64,000 nt of DNA from Caldicellulosiruptor owensensis OL (GCF_000166335.1 NC_014657.1:1966501-2030500), one strand, 5' to 3'. Counted from the stretch's first letter, positions 7,655-16,452 are shown. Numbers and translations: made by a program. The notes: generated by a model not told the origin, from the letters alone.

Positions 7655-9179
7655 TCCTTCTTTCCAAGAGCCTGTAAGAGATTGCCTCTTGCAGGTGTTC
7701 TGCTTTTATCTCGCTACTGCCTTCCAAATCAGCAATTGTTCTTGCAACCTTTAAAATTTTGGTATATCCTCTAAGCGACAGTCCCAAGGTATTAAATGCC
7801 TTTTCAAGAAGCTGCTTGTCTTTCTTTGAAAGTTTACAAAATTTGTTTACAAGAGACCCTTTCATTTGAGAATTATAAAATATGCCAAACCCTTTGAACC
7901 TTTCAAGCTGAATTTGTCTTGCTCTTTCTACCTCTTTTCTCATACCTGCTGAATCTTTGCAAATCGGAGAATTAAAGTTTTCAAGCTTTACAGACTTTAC
8001 CTCAACCTGAACATCAATCCTGTCCAAAATTGGACCGGAAATCCTGCCAAGATACTGCTTAATTTGAGCAGGTGTGCACGTGCACTCCCTTTCATCTGAC
8101 AAAAAATAGCCACATTTGCAAGGATTCATTGCACAAACAAGCATAAATCTTGCAGGATATTCAATAGATGCGTTGACCCTTGAAATTGTCACATATCCAT
8201 CTTCAAGGGGCTGGCGAAGAACCTCTATCGTTTTTTTATCAAATTCGGGAAACTCATCTAAAAACAAAACTCCATTGTGTGCAAGTGAAACCTCTCCTGG
8301 TTTTGGGACCTTACCTCCACCAATTATAGCAATTGAGGAAGAAGTGTGATGAGGATTTCTAAAAGGTCTTGCAGTGACAAGCGCCTGACCATCTTTCAAA
8401 AGCCCTGCACAGCTGTAAATTTTTGTTACTTCCAAGCTCTCTTCAAAGGTCATTTGTGGCAAAATTGTGGGTATGCGCTGAGCAATCATGGTTTTGCCAC
8501 TTCCCGGTGGACCTATCAAAAGAAGGTTGTGCATTCCCGCCACTGCTACCTCAACTGCTCTTTTGACATACTCTTGACCTTTTACCTCTGAAAAATCAAC
8601 ATCATATGTAAAAGTATCAAGAAGATTCATTTCATCTATTTCAACCTTATAAGGAGCGGCACTCTGAGGATCATCCAAAATCTCAACAGCTTCTTTTAAA
8701 GTTTTCACAGGAAAAACATCAATTCCTTTCACAATACTACATTCAGCCCTGTTCTCATAGGGAACAATAATCTTTTTGATACCATTTTCCAAAGCTGCGA
8801 TTGTCATAAGTAAAGCTCCATTTACTTTCTTGACACTTCCATCAAGAGAAAGCTCTCCAATTATTGCAATCTCATATGGACTTATTTTAGGATTTATCTG
8901 TTCAGACGACTTTAGCACAGAAATAGCTACAGGCAGATCAAAGGATGAGCCTTCTTTTTTTGTACTTGCAGGCGCAAGATTTACAACTATTTTTCTGGTT
9001 GGGAAATCAAAGCCGCTGTTCTTTATTGCCACCCTAATTCTTTCTTTTGCTTCTTTAATAGTCACATCAGGAAGGCCAACTATATCAAAGCTTGGAAGGC
9101 CGTTTGAAATGTCTGTTTCAACTGTAACAATATAGCCTTTTATGCCAAGGTAAGAAGATGTCAAAACTTTTGCAAGCAT
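7647..9179 (-). CDS. comM: ComM/YifB-type Mg-chelatase-like AAA+ ATPase
   Basis: A 510-residue ComM-family protein. The N-terminal Lon-protease-like domain (about 1-180) starts MLAKVLTSSYLGIKG. It is followed by an AAA+ domain with Walker A GPPGSGKTM and Walker B GVLFLDEFPEF, a Cys-rich segment (CAMNPCKCGY, then ECTCT), and the C-terminal helical domain. In other bacteria ComM is a branch-migration helicase acting during transformation; dprA in the same window fits a competence role. The stop overlaps the end of znuB. It starts with ATG after AAAGGAAAAGC. Confidence 0.92.
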   Translation of the reverse strand: MLAKVLTSSYLGIKGYIVTVETDISNGLPSFDIVGLPDVTIKEAKERIRVAIKNSGFDFPTRKIVVNLAPASTKKEGSSFDLPVAISVLKSSEQINPKISPYEIAIIGELSLDGSVKKVNGALLMTIAALENGIKKIIVPYENRAECSIVKGIDVFPVKTLKEAVEILDDPQSAAPYKVEIDEMNLLDTFTYDVDFSEVKGQEYVKRAVEVAVAGMHNLLLIGPPGSGKTMIAQRIPTILPQMTFEESLEVTKIYSCAGLLKDGQALVTARPFRNPHHTSSSIAIIGGGKVPKPGEVSLAHNGVLFLDEFPEFDKKTIEVLRQPLEDGYVTISRVNASIEYPARFMLVCAMNPCKCGYFLSDERECTCTPAQIKQYLGRISGPILDRIDVQVEVKSVKLENFNSPICKDSAGMRKEVERARQIQLERFKGFGIFYNSQMKGSLVNKFCKLSKKDKQLLEKAFNTLGLSLRGYTKILKVARTIADLEGSSEIKAEHLQEAISYRLLERRII

Positions 9180-9251
9180 TTTTTATATAGCTTTTCCTTT
9201 CCTTTTTTTATTAAAACTTTATCATAGCAAACTTCATTTTTCAATATAAAC

Positions 9252-9276
9252 AAAAAAGCCCTTTTTTCAAGGGCTT
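9252..9276 (-). terminator. Intrinsic terminator of tRNA-Lys
   Basis: Arms AAGCCC (9256-9261) and GGGCTT (9271-9276) with a T-rich tail on the minus strand, 14 bases past the tRNA end. Confidence 0.8.
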
Positions 9277-9289
9277 ATGTTTTTGAAGA

Positions 9290-9365
9290 TGGTGAGCCAT
9301 CCGCGACTCGAACGCGGGACACCCAGCTTAAAAGGCTGGTGCTCTGCCTACTGAGCTAATGGCCC
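9290..9365 (-). tRNA. tRNA-Lys (anticodon TTT)
   Basis: The minus strand folds as a complete cloverleaf. The acceptor GGGCCAT pairs with ATGGCTC (one G-T wobble). The D arm is GCTC/GAGC, the anticodon loop is CTTTTAA with anticodon TTT, and the T arm carries GTTCGAG. The discriminator is A and CCA is encoded. It marks one edge of the accessory region. Confidence 0.97.
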
Positions 9366-9385
9366 ATATATTAAGATGCATTGTT

Positions 9386-9414
9386 ATTATAGCTGATATC
9401 TGCTGACTCTACAA
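9386..9414 (-). promoter_or_regulatory. Promoter of tRNA-Lys
   Basis: -35 TTGTAG (9409-9414), 17-base spacer, -10 TATAAT (9386-9391) on the minus strand, about 20 bases ahead of the tRNA. Confidence 0.7.
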
Positions 9415-9550
9415 TACCAAACATTTGTTTGTAATCCTTAGATAGACGCTACAGTTTGCCAACATGAAGAGTATCAATGAAACAGCATTGGTAACTAAAT
9501 CCATCTTTTATTCTTAATAATATTAACCATGACAATTAATTGTAAAAACA

Positions 9551-9982
9551 TCAATTATTTTGGATATACTTTTTTATACAACAAATATATTCTTCGAAAT
9601 CTTTTATATTCTCTTTTAAAAAATTGTAAACCAAGTTATCGTCAATTTCCCAATAAAGATGTACCAGTTTGTTTCTGAACTTTGCCATCCGAAAAAGTCT
9701 TCTACTAAATTCATCATTAATAATGCCTAATTGAGCTAATGTTAAAAATATATCTGCATACGTTTCAGGTGTTCTTATATTTTTGCCTTTTGTTTGTTCA
9801 ATTGAAATTATTCTATTACCAATGTTAATACATGTTTCAATTGCAACTTGCAAATACCTCTGAGCTGCACCCTTTAAGATTTCATTTTTCATATATTCTT
9901 CAAAATCAACTTTTGATACGTCTTTCAACAATTCTGTATATTTTTTTAAGAGCTTTAAATGAAATAATATTTTTTCATCCAT
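9551..9982 (-). CDS. hepT: HepT-like HEPN toxin (DUF86)
   Basis: A 143-residue all-helical HEPN-domain protein. The RNase motif R-x4-H with the extra tyrosine (RNKLVHLY; Arg103, His108, Tyr110) matches HepT toxins, whose tyrosine is adenylylated by the partner MntA. It lies 31 bases after the nucleotidyltransferase gene in the same direction, the usual HEPN/MNT order. The best purine-rich ribosome site (GAGAGGAG) is 14 bases from the ATG, so translation may be weak or start elsewhere. The likely role is as an RNase toxin in a type VII toxin-antitoxin pair. Confidence 0.85.
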   Translation of the reverse strand: MDEKILFHLKLLKKYTELLKDVSKVDFEEYMKNEILKGAAQRYLQVAIETCINIGNRIISIEQTKGKNIRTPETYADIFLTLAQLGIINDEFSRRLFRMAKFRNKLVHLYWEIDDNLVYNFLKENIKDFEEYICCIKKYIQNN

Positions 9983-10013
9983 ATCTTAAAAACAAACTCC
10001 TCTCAATAAATCT

Positions 10014-10451
10014 TTACAAAGATTTTAAAAATTCCCTATAAAATTCTTCCCTATAAGGCTTTATATCAAGATACTTTGAAATGACATCTGTTTGAAAGTC
10101 AACGGTTTTTTCTATATTACTACAGTAAACTATCTTCCCAGTTTTTAATACTCCGTATCTAACAGACAAAGGTGCGTGATTAAGAACAACAAGATCAATT
10201 TCATCAGTTTTAAATATTTTCACAAGCCCATCAATAATATCATTTTCAAGTTCTTCCATTATCTCTTTAGGAAGGTCTTTGTCGAATAAAATAGCTATGT
10301 CTATATCAGAAAGTGGAGTATACGTGCCCATCGCAAATGAACCAAAAAGGTAAGCGACAACAACCTTGTTACCAAACCTGATAAAAAATTCACCTAAATC
10401 TTCAATAGCTTTTTTAGCATACTCAATATCAATTTTATTTCTCCTTATCAC
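10014..10451 (-). CDS. mntA: MntA-like minimal nucleotidyltransferase antitoxin
   Basis: A 145-residue nucleotidyltransferase-fold protein. The motif GSFAMGTYTPLSDIDIAILF contains the GSF-x(9-10)-D-x-D catalytic signature, and a third acid is in DEIDLVVLN. In characterised pairs the MNT protein adds AMP to the HEPN toxin and neutralises it. The start is GTG at 10451, with AAGGTG 8 bases upstream. The gene precedes hepT in one transcriptional unit. Confidence 0.85.
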   Translation of the reverse strand: MIRRNKIDIEYAKKAIEDLGEFFIRFGNKVVVAYLFGSFAMGTYTPLSDIDIAILFDKDLPKEIMEELENDIIDGLVKIFKTDEIDLVVLNHAPLSVRYGVLKTGKIVYCSNIEKTVDFQTDVISKYLDIKPYREEFYREFLKSL

Positions 10452-11147
10452 TTTTAAAACACCTTCTACTGCTAAATTTTTATTCTCCTGATTTTTATTT
10501 TTACCCTCGTCTAACCCCCAAGTTCAGTTTGAAAAATTATAACATGGAAAAATACCAACTAACCTTCGTACAAAAACACACTTTTGTGGATATAGTGTGT
10601 AACCAGCAAAGACAACAAGAAATCTGTTCCAAGACTGTTAGATTGCCGAAATACAAAAACAATTAAAAAATAAGAAAAACTGAGATTAGAAAAACTCCTA
10701 ACAGATAAGTGATTGCACCTTTTTTGAGTATCATTTTTTATCTATTCTCTCCTATAGTAATTCAAATTATTTTTAAATTATTTTATCAAAAATTTCTAAA
10801 CTACACAATAAAAAAGGATACCTTGGTTAGTGTTAAGAGTTTGTAGGAATAATTTAAATTTTGTAAAATTACAATTAATCAAGGATTTTAATGTTCTTTG
10901 TGACTGGTTAACTTTTTCATTCTCTATTAGATGAGGCTATCTCCTTTGTTCAATCAACTTTGCAAGGAATACCTTGCTTAATATCCTTGCATTTTAACAA
11001 AAAGAAAAGAAATAAGCAAAATATCGAAAGAAGGAATAAAGAAGGAAAGAAACTTACATAATTTGACTTCCCCAGAAAGATATTTTAACTATAAAAGTAG
11101 CATAGAAAAGTTTTTAATTATATTTTTTTAGTCATGCTTGAAAAGTG
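10452..11147. other. Gene-free AT-rich stretch (about 700 bp)
   Basis: No open frame with a credible ribosome site or recognisable protein, no tRNA-like fold and no long repeat was found. It holds the promoter region of mntA at its left end. The rest may be decayed accessory sequence. Confidence 0.5.
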
Positions 11148-12095
11148 CTAAATTTGTTTTTTATATTTAGCGCGCAACTTCACGCCCACAACAAAAACTG
11201 TTGCTAAAGCTGCTAATAATATTGCAATAGTTGCATTTTTCTTTTTTTCTCTTTCAGCTACAATTTCATATAACGGCTTACATAAATTACCACCTAAGGG
11301 AACTTTATCTGGTGATTCCTTCAGCATGTTACTCAGTTTTATTAAACTTTCTAAAATCTCTCTTGGTCTTTTATTTAATGCATCTTTTATATCTTTAAAG
11401 TTCCAAATTTGTTTCTCATATCCTTTTGCATCTGTACACCACCAATTTCCATCATCTGATACTACATATAAGGTTCCCATATCTAAAATATCAACGATTT
11501 TAACTTTTGGTTTTAGTCCTTTATCACTTAAAAACTTCTTCATGTTTTCAATCGCTTCACCTAACCCACTACTTCCTATTATTGAATAAAAGATGCTATA
11601 ATTATATTTTTCACTATCCCAGCTAATTAATAAATATCCTATGGGTTTTTCCTTGTAAAGAATTACTCTTGCCCATCCCTTTTGAACAAAATCTGTATTT
11701 AACGCATCATCTAATGATTCAAATTTTAAATTTTTTATCTTTTCTTTTATATCATCCTTAAAAACATAGTATTTACTTCCTTTATCTGATAATTTTGATT
11801 CAGCTGGAAATTGAAATAGCCTAAAGTATAAGTACTCTTCACTTAACTTAAAATTTTCAGGAATATAAGAACCTTCAAAACCAGTAGCAGAAGCTATTTC
11901 TTCCTTCAAAAGTTCATCTTTATCCAAGTTCATAAGCATAGCGTTCAAATATGTTTCAGCTTCAAGCTGTCTTTTAAATACATAAATTTCCTCATCATGA
12001 TTTATAGAAAGATTTGTCTTAGCAAATGTATATGCTGGCAAGGTAGATAATAAATAAACTATTATTAATATTGAAAACAATCTATATTTCTTCAT
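11148..12095 (-). CDS. Secreted protein with C-terminal membrane anchor, unknown function
   Basis: A 315-residue protein I do not recognise. It has a signal peptide (MKKYRLFSILIIVYLLSTLPAYTFA, cleavage likely after AFA-type TFA) and a roughly 250-residue extracellular part rich in Lys, Asp and Glu. A single C-terminal transmembrane helix (ATIAILLAALATVFVVGVKL) ends in a basic tail KLRAKYKK. There is no LPxTG sorting motif. It starts 25 bases after the papain-like peptidase gene with a strong GGGGGGAAAG ribosome site, so the two are very likely one operon. An inhibitor, substrate or anchor for the peptidase is possible but unproven. Confidence 0.6.
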   Translation of the reverse strand: MKKYRLFSILIIVYLLSTLPAYTFAKTNLSINHDEEIYVFKRQLEAETYLNAMLMNLDKDELLKEEIASATGFEGSYIPENFKLSEEYLYFRLFQFPAESKLSDKGSKYYVFKDDIKEKIKNLKFESLDDALNTDFVQKGWARVILYKEKPIGYLLISWDSEKYNYSIFYSIIGSSGLGEAIENMKKFLSDKGLKPKVKIVDILDMGTLYVVSDDGNWWCTDAKGYEKQIWNFKDIKDALNKRPREILESLIKLSNMLKESPDKVPLGGNLCKPLYEIVAEREKKKNATIAILLAALATVFVVGVKLRAKYKKQI

Positions 12096-12120
12096 TTCTC
12101 TTTCCCCCCTATGACATTAT

Positions 12121-12741
12121 TTAAGGTCTATAAACTCTTATAGCATCTAATAAATCCCAGTTATAATTAGTATCTCTCAATTCTTCATCTTTGACAGTTA
12201 TTACACTACCACTCCATGGGTCCATGATCCTCACACAATTTACCAAACTTCCGTTTGAGTCAAAATATTGCCATACTCCGCACAAAACAGCAAAATGAGC
12301 CGAAGGTGTTACAACACTTATTCCTATAGGGCTTTGTAAATTTATTATTTGCTGACATATCTGACCGTAGGTTATTGTATTGCCGCTTACAGGATACATA
12401 CGCGAAGAACCAACACCATAATAGCTGAGTGCTCTTTGTATATCATAAAGGGTTGCACCTTGATTTACGTAACTTCCATAGACGTACAGTACGATATCCC
12501 ATTGAGTTGCTTCTCTCCCAAAACCTAAATATCTTGAACAATAATACAATATCGATTCACTTCCTGCTGCCCAGCACCAATTCGAATATGCTTGCCTTAC
12601 CTTTTTAACTGGAAGTTCAACATACGTAACTGTATTTTCTGCAAATGCAATACTGAGGTTCAGTAAGATCATTGTAAAAAACACAATTGCACTAATCGTA
12701 ATTTTTCTGTACCTTCCCTTTTTTAGTAATTTTTTAACCAT
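12121..12741 (-). CDS. Secreted papain-like cysteine peptidase (C39-like/C70-like fold)
   Basis: A 206-residue exported protein with an N-terminal signal peptide (FFTMILLNLSIAFAENT). The catalytic-cysteine block is VRQAYSNWCWAAGSESILYY, the catalytic-His block SAHFAVLCGVW, and IMDPWSG supplies the Asp/Asn-type third residue. NWCWAA is typical of papain-like peptidases in the C39_2/C70 groups. No bacteriocin ABC transporter is present, so it is not a leader-processing C39 domain. The start ATG follows AAGGGTGAG. It is the first gene of a two-gene unit with the anchored protein downstream, within the slot between tRNA genes. Confidence 0.75.
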   Translation of the reverse strand: MVKKLLKKGRYRKITISAIVFFTMILLNLSIAFAENTVTYVELPVKKVRQAYSNWCWAAGSESILYYCSRYLGFGREATQWDIVLYVYGSYVNQGATLYDIQRALSYYGVGSSRMYPVSGNTITYGQICQQIINLQSPIGISVVTPSAHFAVLCGVWQYFDSNGSLVNCVRIMDPWSGSVITVKDEELRDTNYNWDLLDAIRVYRP

Positions 12742-13149
12742 ATCTTCTCACCCTTTCGTTTTTTAAGTATATTTTTTAGCTAAGAACCTTTAATTATAAT
12801 CTATAGCTACTGCTTTTAATTTCAATTCATAATATTGTTTTTTTTTTTGCAATATTTTGCACCCAAATTTGCATTATTTTGTCTTGTCAAAGTAAAAAAA
12901 ATTTACCTCTTATTGCTTTCTGTTGTTAAATCAAACTACTAATTTTATTTCTTGCATTCTAATTACACACTTATAAAACAAATATAAATATAAAGGAAAA
13001 AATTACCTGAAATGATTGTGGTGAACTGAGTCAAAGAAAGTTTTTTGAACAATCTGACTTTTATGATTTAAACCCCATTCAACCAATCTAACAACCTAAA
13101 TTTTTTATATGCTTACTCTGCATAAAATCAAAGATACTTTATTGGACAT
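12742..13149. other. AT-rich intergenic region
   Basis: No gene is supported on either strand. It contains the upstream region of the peptidase gene and ends at the terminator of the tRNA-His/Gln unit. Homopolymer T/A runs are frequent. Confidence 0.5.
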
Positions 13150-13196
13150 AAAAAAACACCTCTCGCAAAGTTTTTAAACTCTGCGATTGGTGTTTT
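13150..13196 (-). terminator. Intrinsic terminator of the tRNA-His/tRNA-Gln unit
   Basis: Arms AAAACACC (13153-13160) and GGTGTTTT (13189-13196), with extra inner CGCA/TGCG pairing and a T7 run on the minus strand. It is about 150 bases past tRNA-Gln. Confidence 0.75.
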
Positions 13197-13349
13197 GATT
13201 TCTTCAAGAGATTGTATTTTTTACTCTTCTTAAAATCCTGCACCATATTTTGCTTTAAAAATTGGCTGCAGGACTTGATGTTTTTATTTGCCATTTTACA
13301 TTTTTTAACTGTTCCCTGTAACACTTGAGAATACTCTATAAAACAAAAA

Positions 13350-13425
13350 TGGCTGGGGTGGGTGGATTCGAACCACCGGAATGCAGGAGTCAAAGTCCTG
13401 TGCCTTACCGCTTGGCGACACCCCA
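13350..13425 (-). tRNA. tRNA-Gln (anticodon TTG)
   Basis: Cloverleaf on the minus strand. The acceptor TGGGGTG pairs with CACCCCA, the anticodon arm is CAGGA/TCCTG with loop CTTTGAC, the T loop is TTCGAAT, and GCCA ends the gene (CCA encoded). It is transcribed 12 bases after tRNA-His. Confidence 0.97.
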
Positions 13426-13437
13426 ACATAATTTAAA

Positions 13438-13515
13438 TGGGGTGGATAATGGGACTCGAACCCATGACCTCCAGGGCCACAACCTGGCGCTCTAACCAAC
13501 TGAGCTATATCCACC
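13438..13515 (-). tRNA. tRNA-His (anticodon GTG)
   Basis: Cloverleaf on the minus strand. The acceptor GTGGATA pairs with TATCCAC, and the encoded extra 5' G (position -1, base 13515) faces discriminator C, a tRNA-His hallmark. The anticodon loop is TTGTGGC and CCA is encoded. First gene of the two-tRNA unit. Confidence 0.97.
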
Positions 13516-13537
13516 ACCTCTTTAACAAGCAGATTAT

Positions 13538-13566
13538 ATTATAAAAGCAACTGCCCAATCAGTCAA
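13538..13566 (-). promoter_or_regulatory. Promoter of the tRNA-His/Gln unit
   Basis: -35 TTGACT (13561-13566), 17-base spacer and -10 TATAAT (13538-13543) on the minus strand. Confidence 0.75.
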
Positions 13567-13634
13567 TAGCGATTATGTGTTTGTAGTTATTTAAAAATGT
13601 AAAACGGCTTTTCACAACCTTCATGTATGTTTTA

Positions 13635-14048
13635 TCAAATATCTATTGAAAATACCTCTATATCATCCCTCTTCTGAAAACCCATTTTTGACCAGAAACT
13701 TTTTCCTTTTTCATTATTTTTCATTACAAAAATATGACATTTGTGTATTCCTTGGTTTTTGAGCTCTTCTAAAGCTTTCTCGACCAAACGTTTACCTATA
13801 CCTTGTAATCTAAAATTCTCAGCAACCGCCAAATGATATATAAAGCCTCGTCGACCATCATGTCCACACATGATGGTAGCTACTATATTGCCATCAATTT
13901 CACACACAAAGCTCATACCTTTATTCCTATTGAGGAATTTTTCTAAACCTTCTTTTGTATCACTTCTACCAATGCCAATACCTTCTGTGTTTTGCCACAA
14001 AGATATGACTTTTGACCAATCATCTGGATTCATTTCACGAATTATCAT
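13635..14048 (-). CDS. GNAT-family N-acetyltransferase
   Basis: A 137-residue GCN5-related acetyltransferase. IYHLAVAENFRLQGIGKRLVEKALEEL is the acetyl-CoA-binding motif A (R/QxxGxG/A as RLQGIGKR), and KMGFQKRDDIEVFSIDI is the C-terminal strand. The substrate cannot be told from the sequence. It lies 31 bases after truD on the same strand. Confidence 0.85.
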   Translation of the reverse strand: MIIREMNPDDWSKVISLWQNTEGIGIGRSDTKEGLEKFLNRNKGMSFVCEIDGNIVATIMCGHDGRRGFIYHLAVAENFRLQGIGKRLVEKALEELKNQGIHKCHIFVMKNNEKGKSFWSKMGFQKRDDIEVFSIDI

Positions 14049-14079
14049 TTATAATCACCTCACATATAACTTTTCAAAT

Positions 14080-15240
14080 TTAAACAGTTAAACTTTTTAT
14101 AAGCATTGTAGCAAAGGAGCCCGCAGGAAGGTAGAATTTTATCCTCAGCTTATAATACCCTTCATAAAAATCATCCTCTTCAAAGCTTGAAACCTCAAGC
14201 TTTTCTGGAAAAACTATGGCAGGTCTTAAAAATGATTTAAAATACCAACTTTTGATTTTCTTTGTATCAAAGTCAGAAGGCTTTACTCCTCTTTCATTTA
14301 AAATCTCTAAAATAGCGTTATTTACAATATCACTTACATAAGGTATTTTTGATGAAACAGTTGGAATCTGAAGGTTTTTTAAGCTATTTAAAGACTTTGT
14401 TGAAAGTGTAGTGTAAATCAAGTAGTCCATAATTTTTCCTTTTACAGGTTTTAACAAATCAACATAATAGGGCAAAACTGCAATTAATGTCCTGTTCCAA
14501 ATATAGCTCTGATAAGCAGAAAGAAAAATGGACATCTCTTCTTTGGGAATAAGATTGAGTGCTTCAATTAAATAGTGTCTGCTCTTGCCTTTTAGGAGAG
14601 TTTTTATAATATCCCTTTCTACCTTTGTCTTACAAAGAGGCAGTATCTTTTCAAAATCTCCCCAAAGCTCAGAGATTTTTTTCTTCCTCTCCTTTTCTTC
14701 TTTCTTATCTTCAGGATGAATGGTTGTAAAGTAAAGTTTGAGAGCGCCGTTGTAATGCTTTTTAACAATTTTTTCGCCTATGAACTCATCTTCATTTTGG
14801 GTACTTCCAAATCGCTGGTCGTCAAAGTAGTTGGGAAAACCAAACTTCTGTACTTCATTCAGTCTGCGTAAAATTTTTTCATCCTTATTTTTTAATTTTC
14901 TTATTGTTATTTCAAAAAAATTCCCTTCGAGAATCAAAGGGGATACAAAATCATCTGAATACCCTATGAATTGAGTCTTTACATTTTCTTTGTTAAAATC
15001 CACGGTATACTCTCTTGGTACAGAAATATACTGAAAAGTAAGTGCGTGTCTGTCTTTTCTGCCTGCACAGCCAATTTTCTCAAGTGGAATATTGTTTCTC
15101 TTTGAGATGAACCTGAGCGCATCAACCGTGTTCCAGTGCCTTTTTGTTAAAAGATAAATTTTGTATCTGCCCGACGGTTTTATCTCAAGCTTAAGTTTCT
15201 CTCTCACAACAAAATCCTCTGGTAAAACCTTAATCTTCAA
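14080..15240 (-). CDS. truD: tRNA pseudouridine synthase TruD
   Basis: A 386-residue TruD-family enzyme, which makes pseudouridine at position 13 of tRNA-Glu-type tRNAs. The catalytic Asp63 lies in GCAGRKDRHALTFQYISV; the NYFDDQRFG block and the inserted TRUD-domain segment (AYQSYIWN) are present. TruD is common in proteobacteria and archaea and patchy in Firmicutes, so lateral acquisition is possible. It begins with ATG at 15240, divergent from bpsA. The GNAT gene follows at a short distance. Confidence 0.9.
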   Translation of the reverse strand: MKIKVLPEDFVVREKLKLEIKPSGRYKIYLLTKRHWNTVDALRFISKRNNIPLEKIGCAGRKDRHALTFQYISVPREYTVDFNKENVKTQFIGYSDDFVSPLILEGNFFEITIRKLKNKDEKILRRLNEVQKFGFPNYFDDQRFGSTQNEDEFIGEKIVKKHYNGALKLYFTTIHPEDKKEEKERKKKISELWGDFEKILPLCKTKVERDIIKTLLKGKSRHYLIEALNLIPKEEMSIFLSAYQSYIWNRTLIAVLPYYVDLLKPVKGKIMDYLIYTTLSTKSLNSLKNLQIPTVSSKIPYVSDIVNNAILEILNERGVKPSDFDTKKIKSWYFKSFLRPAIVFPEKLEVSSFEEDDFYEGYYKLRIKFYLPAGSFATMLIKSLTV

Positions 15241-15283
15241 ACTACTATCACCCTTTTAAATCCACAATTTTTCAAAACTCTTA

Positions 15284-15311
15284 TTGACACCTTATTTTAT
15301 TATGATATCAT
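15284..15311 (+). promoter_or_regulatory. Promoter of bpsA
   Basis: -35 TTGACA (15284-15289), 16-base spacer, -10 TATCAT (15306-15311). The predicted transcript start falls at the 15318-15330 palindrome. Confidence 0.6.
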
Positions 15312-15317
15312 TATATA

Positions 15318-15330
15318 TTGTTGTCAACAA
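15318..15330. promoter_or_regulatory. Perfect 6-1-6 palindrome at the bpsA transcript start
   Basis: TTGTTGTCAACAA, with a further half-like TTTTGTTGAA at 15335-15344. A repressor site or a small 5' RNA hairpin are both possible. Confidence 0.4.
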
Positions 15331-15384
15331 ACTATTTTGTTGAAAAAACCGGGTAACAATAAATATTATGAGGAGGTGGTAGAA

Positions 15385-16452
15385 GTGGATGTATTAAAGG
15401 GTGCTGTGGATTTTGTACAGAACAAGACAAAGGTTGAGGTAAACCAAAGAGATATAGAAAAAATACTGTCAGCGCTGAACTCCACAAACCATTTTTGGGA
15501 AGTTATTTTCCTTTCACAAAAACCATTTGCTGTGGTAAGAGAAACAATCAACTATCTAATTTCAATAGATTTTGTTAAGACAGATGAATCGGGAAATTTG
15601 ATATTAACAGAAAAAGGAAAAGAATTCATAAGCGCTAACAACATTCCTGTTGTAAAAAATTACACCTGTTCCTGCTGTGAAGGAAGAGGAATAGTTTTCT
15701 CTGAAATCAAAGATGCTTATGAAAAATTTAAAGAAATTGTCAAGACAAGACCTGATGCAATAGTTGAATATGACCAGGGGTATGTCACAGAAGAAACAGC
15801 ATATTCACGAATTGCGCTGATGATTAAAAAAGGAGACTTGGTTGGAAAAAGGCTAATAGTTTTTGGAGACGATGACCTTGTATCAATCGCAGCAGCACTG
15901 ACAAAACTTCCAAAAGAGGTCATAGTTTTAGAGATTGACAAACGTCTTGTTGACTTTATAAATCAGGCTGCAAAAGAACACAATTTAAACCTCAAAGCTA
16001 TTGAGTATGACTTTAGAAACAAACTTCCTGATGATTTTGTAAAAAGCTTTGACACATTTACAATAGATCCGCCAGAGACAATTGAGGCTTTAGACCTTTG
16101 CTTTACAAGGACAATTTCAAGCTTAAAAGGTGCAGGCTGTGCAGGCTACTTTGGTCTTACAAACATCGAAGCTTCACTTTCAAAATGGTATGAATTTCAA
16201 AAACTTCTTTTGAACAAGTTCAATGCGGTTATTACAGACATCATTGAAAACTTCAATCATTATGTAAACTGGAACTATCTCTTGCCGTCGCTGGAAAGTA
16301 GTTTTGCTTTTGTAAATGTTCAGCCAAAGCTCAACTGGTACACATCAAGCATGTACAGGATCGAGCTTGTAAAAGATGTAGACATCAAAAATGAGTATAT
16401 CAACTGTGAGCTTTATATAGACAAAGAGGCAATCCTTTATAAAGAAAATTAA
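15385..16452 (+). CDS. bpsA: N4-bis(aminopropyl)spermidine synthase (branched polyamine synthase)
   Basis: A 355-residue member of the BpsA/DUF43 family. It adds aminopropyl groups from decarboxylated S-adenosylmethionine to the internal N4 of spermidine, giving the branched polyamines of thermophiles. An N-terminal winged-helix-like part carries a CSCCEGRG cysteine knuckle. The Rossmann core has LIVFGDDDLVSIAAAL, VLEIDKRLVDFI and the acidic FDTFTIDPPETIEALDLC active-site region with GYFGLTNIEAS. The start is GTG at 15385, with AGGAGGTGG directly upstream; the longer frame to 15337 has no ribosome site. Divergent from truD. Confidence 0.87.
   Translation: MDVLKGAVDFVQNKTKVEVNQRDIEKILSALNSTNHFWEVIFLSQKPFAVVRETINYLISIDFVKTDESGNLILTEKGKEFISANNIPVVKNYTCSCCEGRGIVFSEIKDAYEKFKEIVKTRPDAIVEYDQGYVTEETAYSRIALMIKKGDLVGKRLIVFGDDDLVSIAAALTKLPKEVIVLEIDKRLVDFINQAAKEHNLNLKAIEYDFRNKLPDDFVKSFDTFTIDPPETIEALDLCFTRTISSLKGAGCAGYFGLTNIEASLSKWYEFQKLLLNKFNAVITDIIENFNHYVNWNYLLPSLESSFAFVNVQPKLNWYTSSMYRIELVKDVDIKNEYINCELYIDKEAILYKEN

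Noticed and set aside
12121-12741. Bacteriocin leader peptidase (true C39)
   Set aside because: It is a free secreted domain with a signal peptide, and no ABC exporter or leader peptide gene is nearby.
9290-13515. Prophage or integrase island with duplicated tRNA end
   Set aside because: No integrase and no second copy of a tRNA 3' end were found between the tRNA genes.
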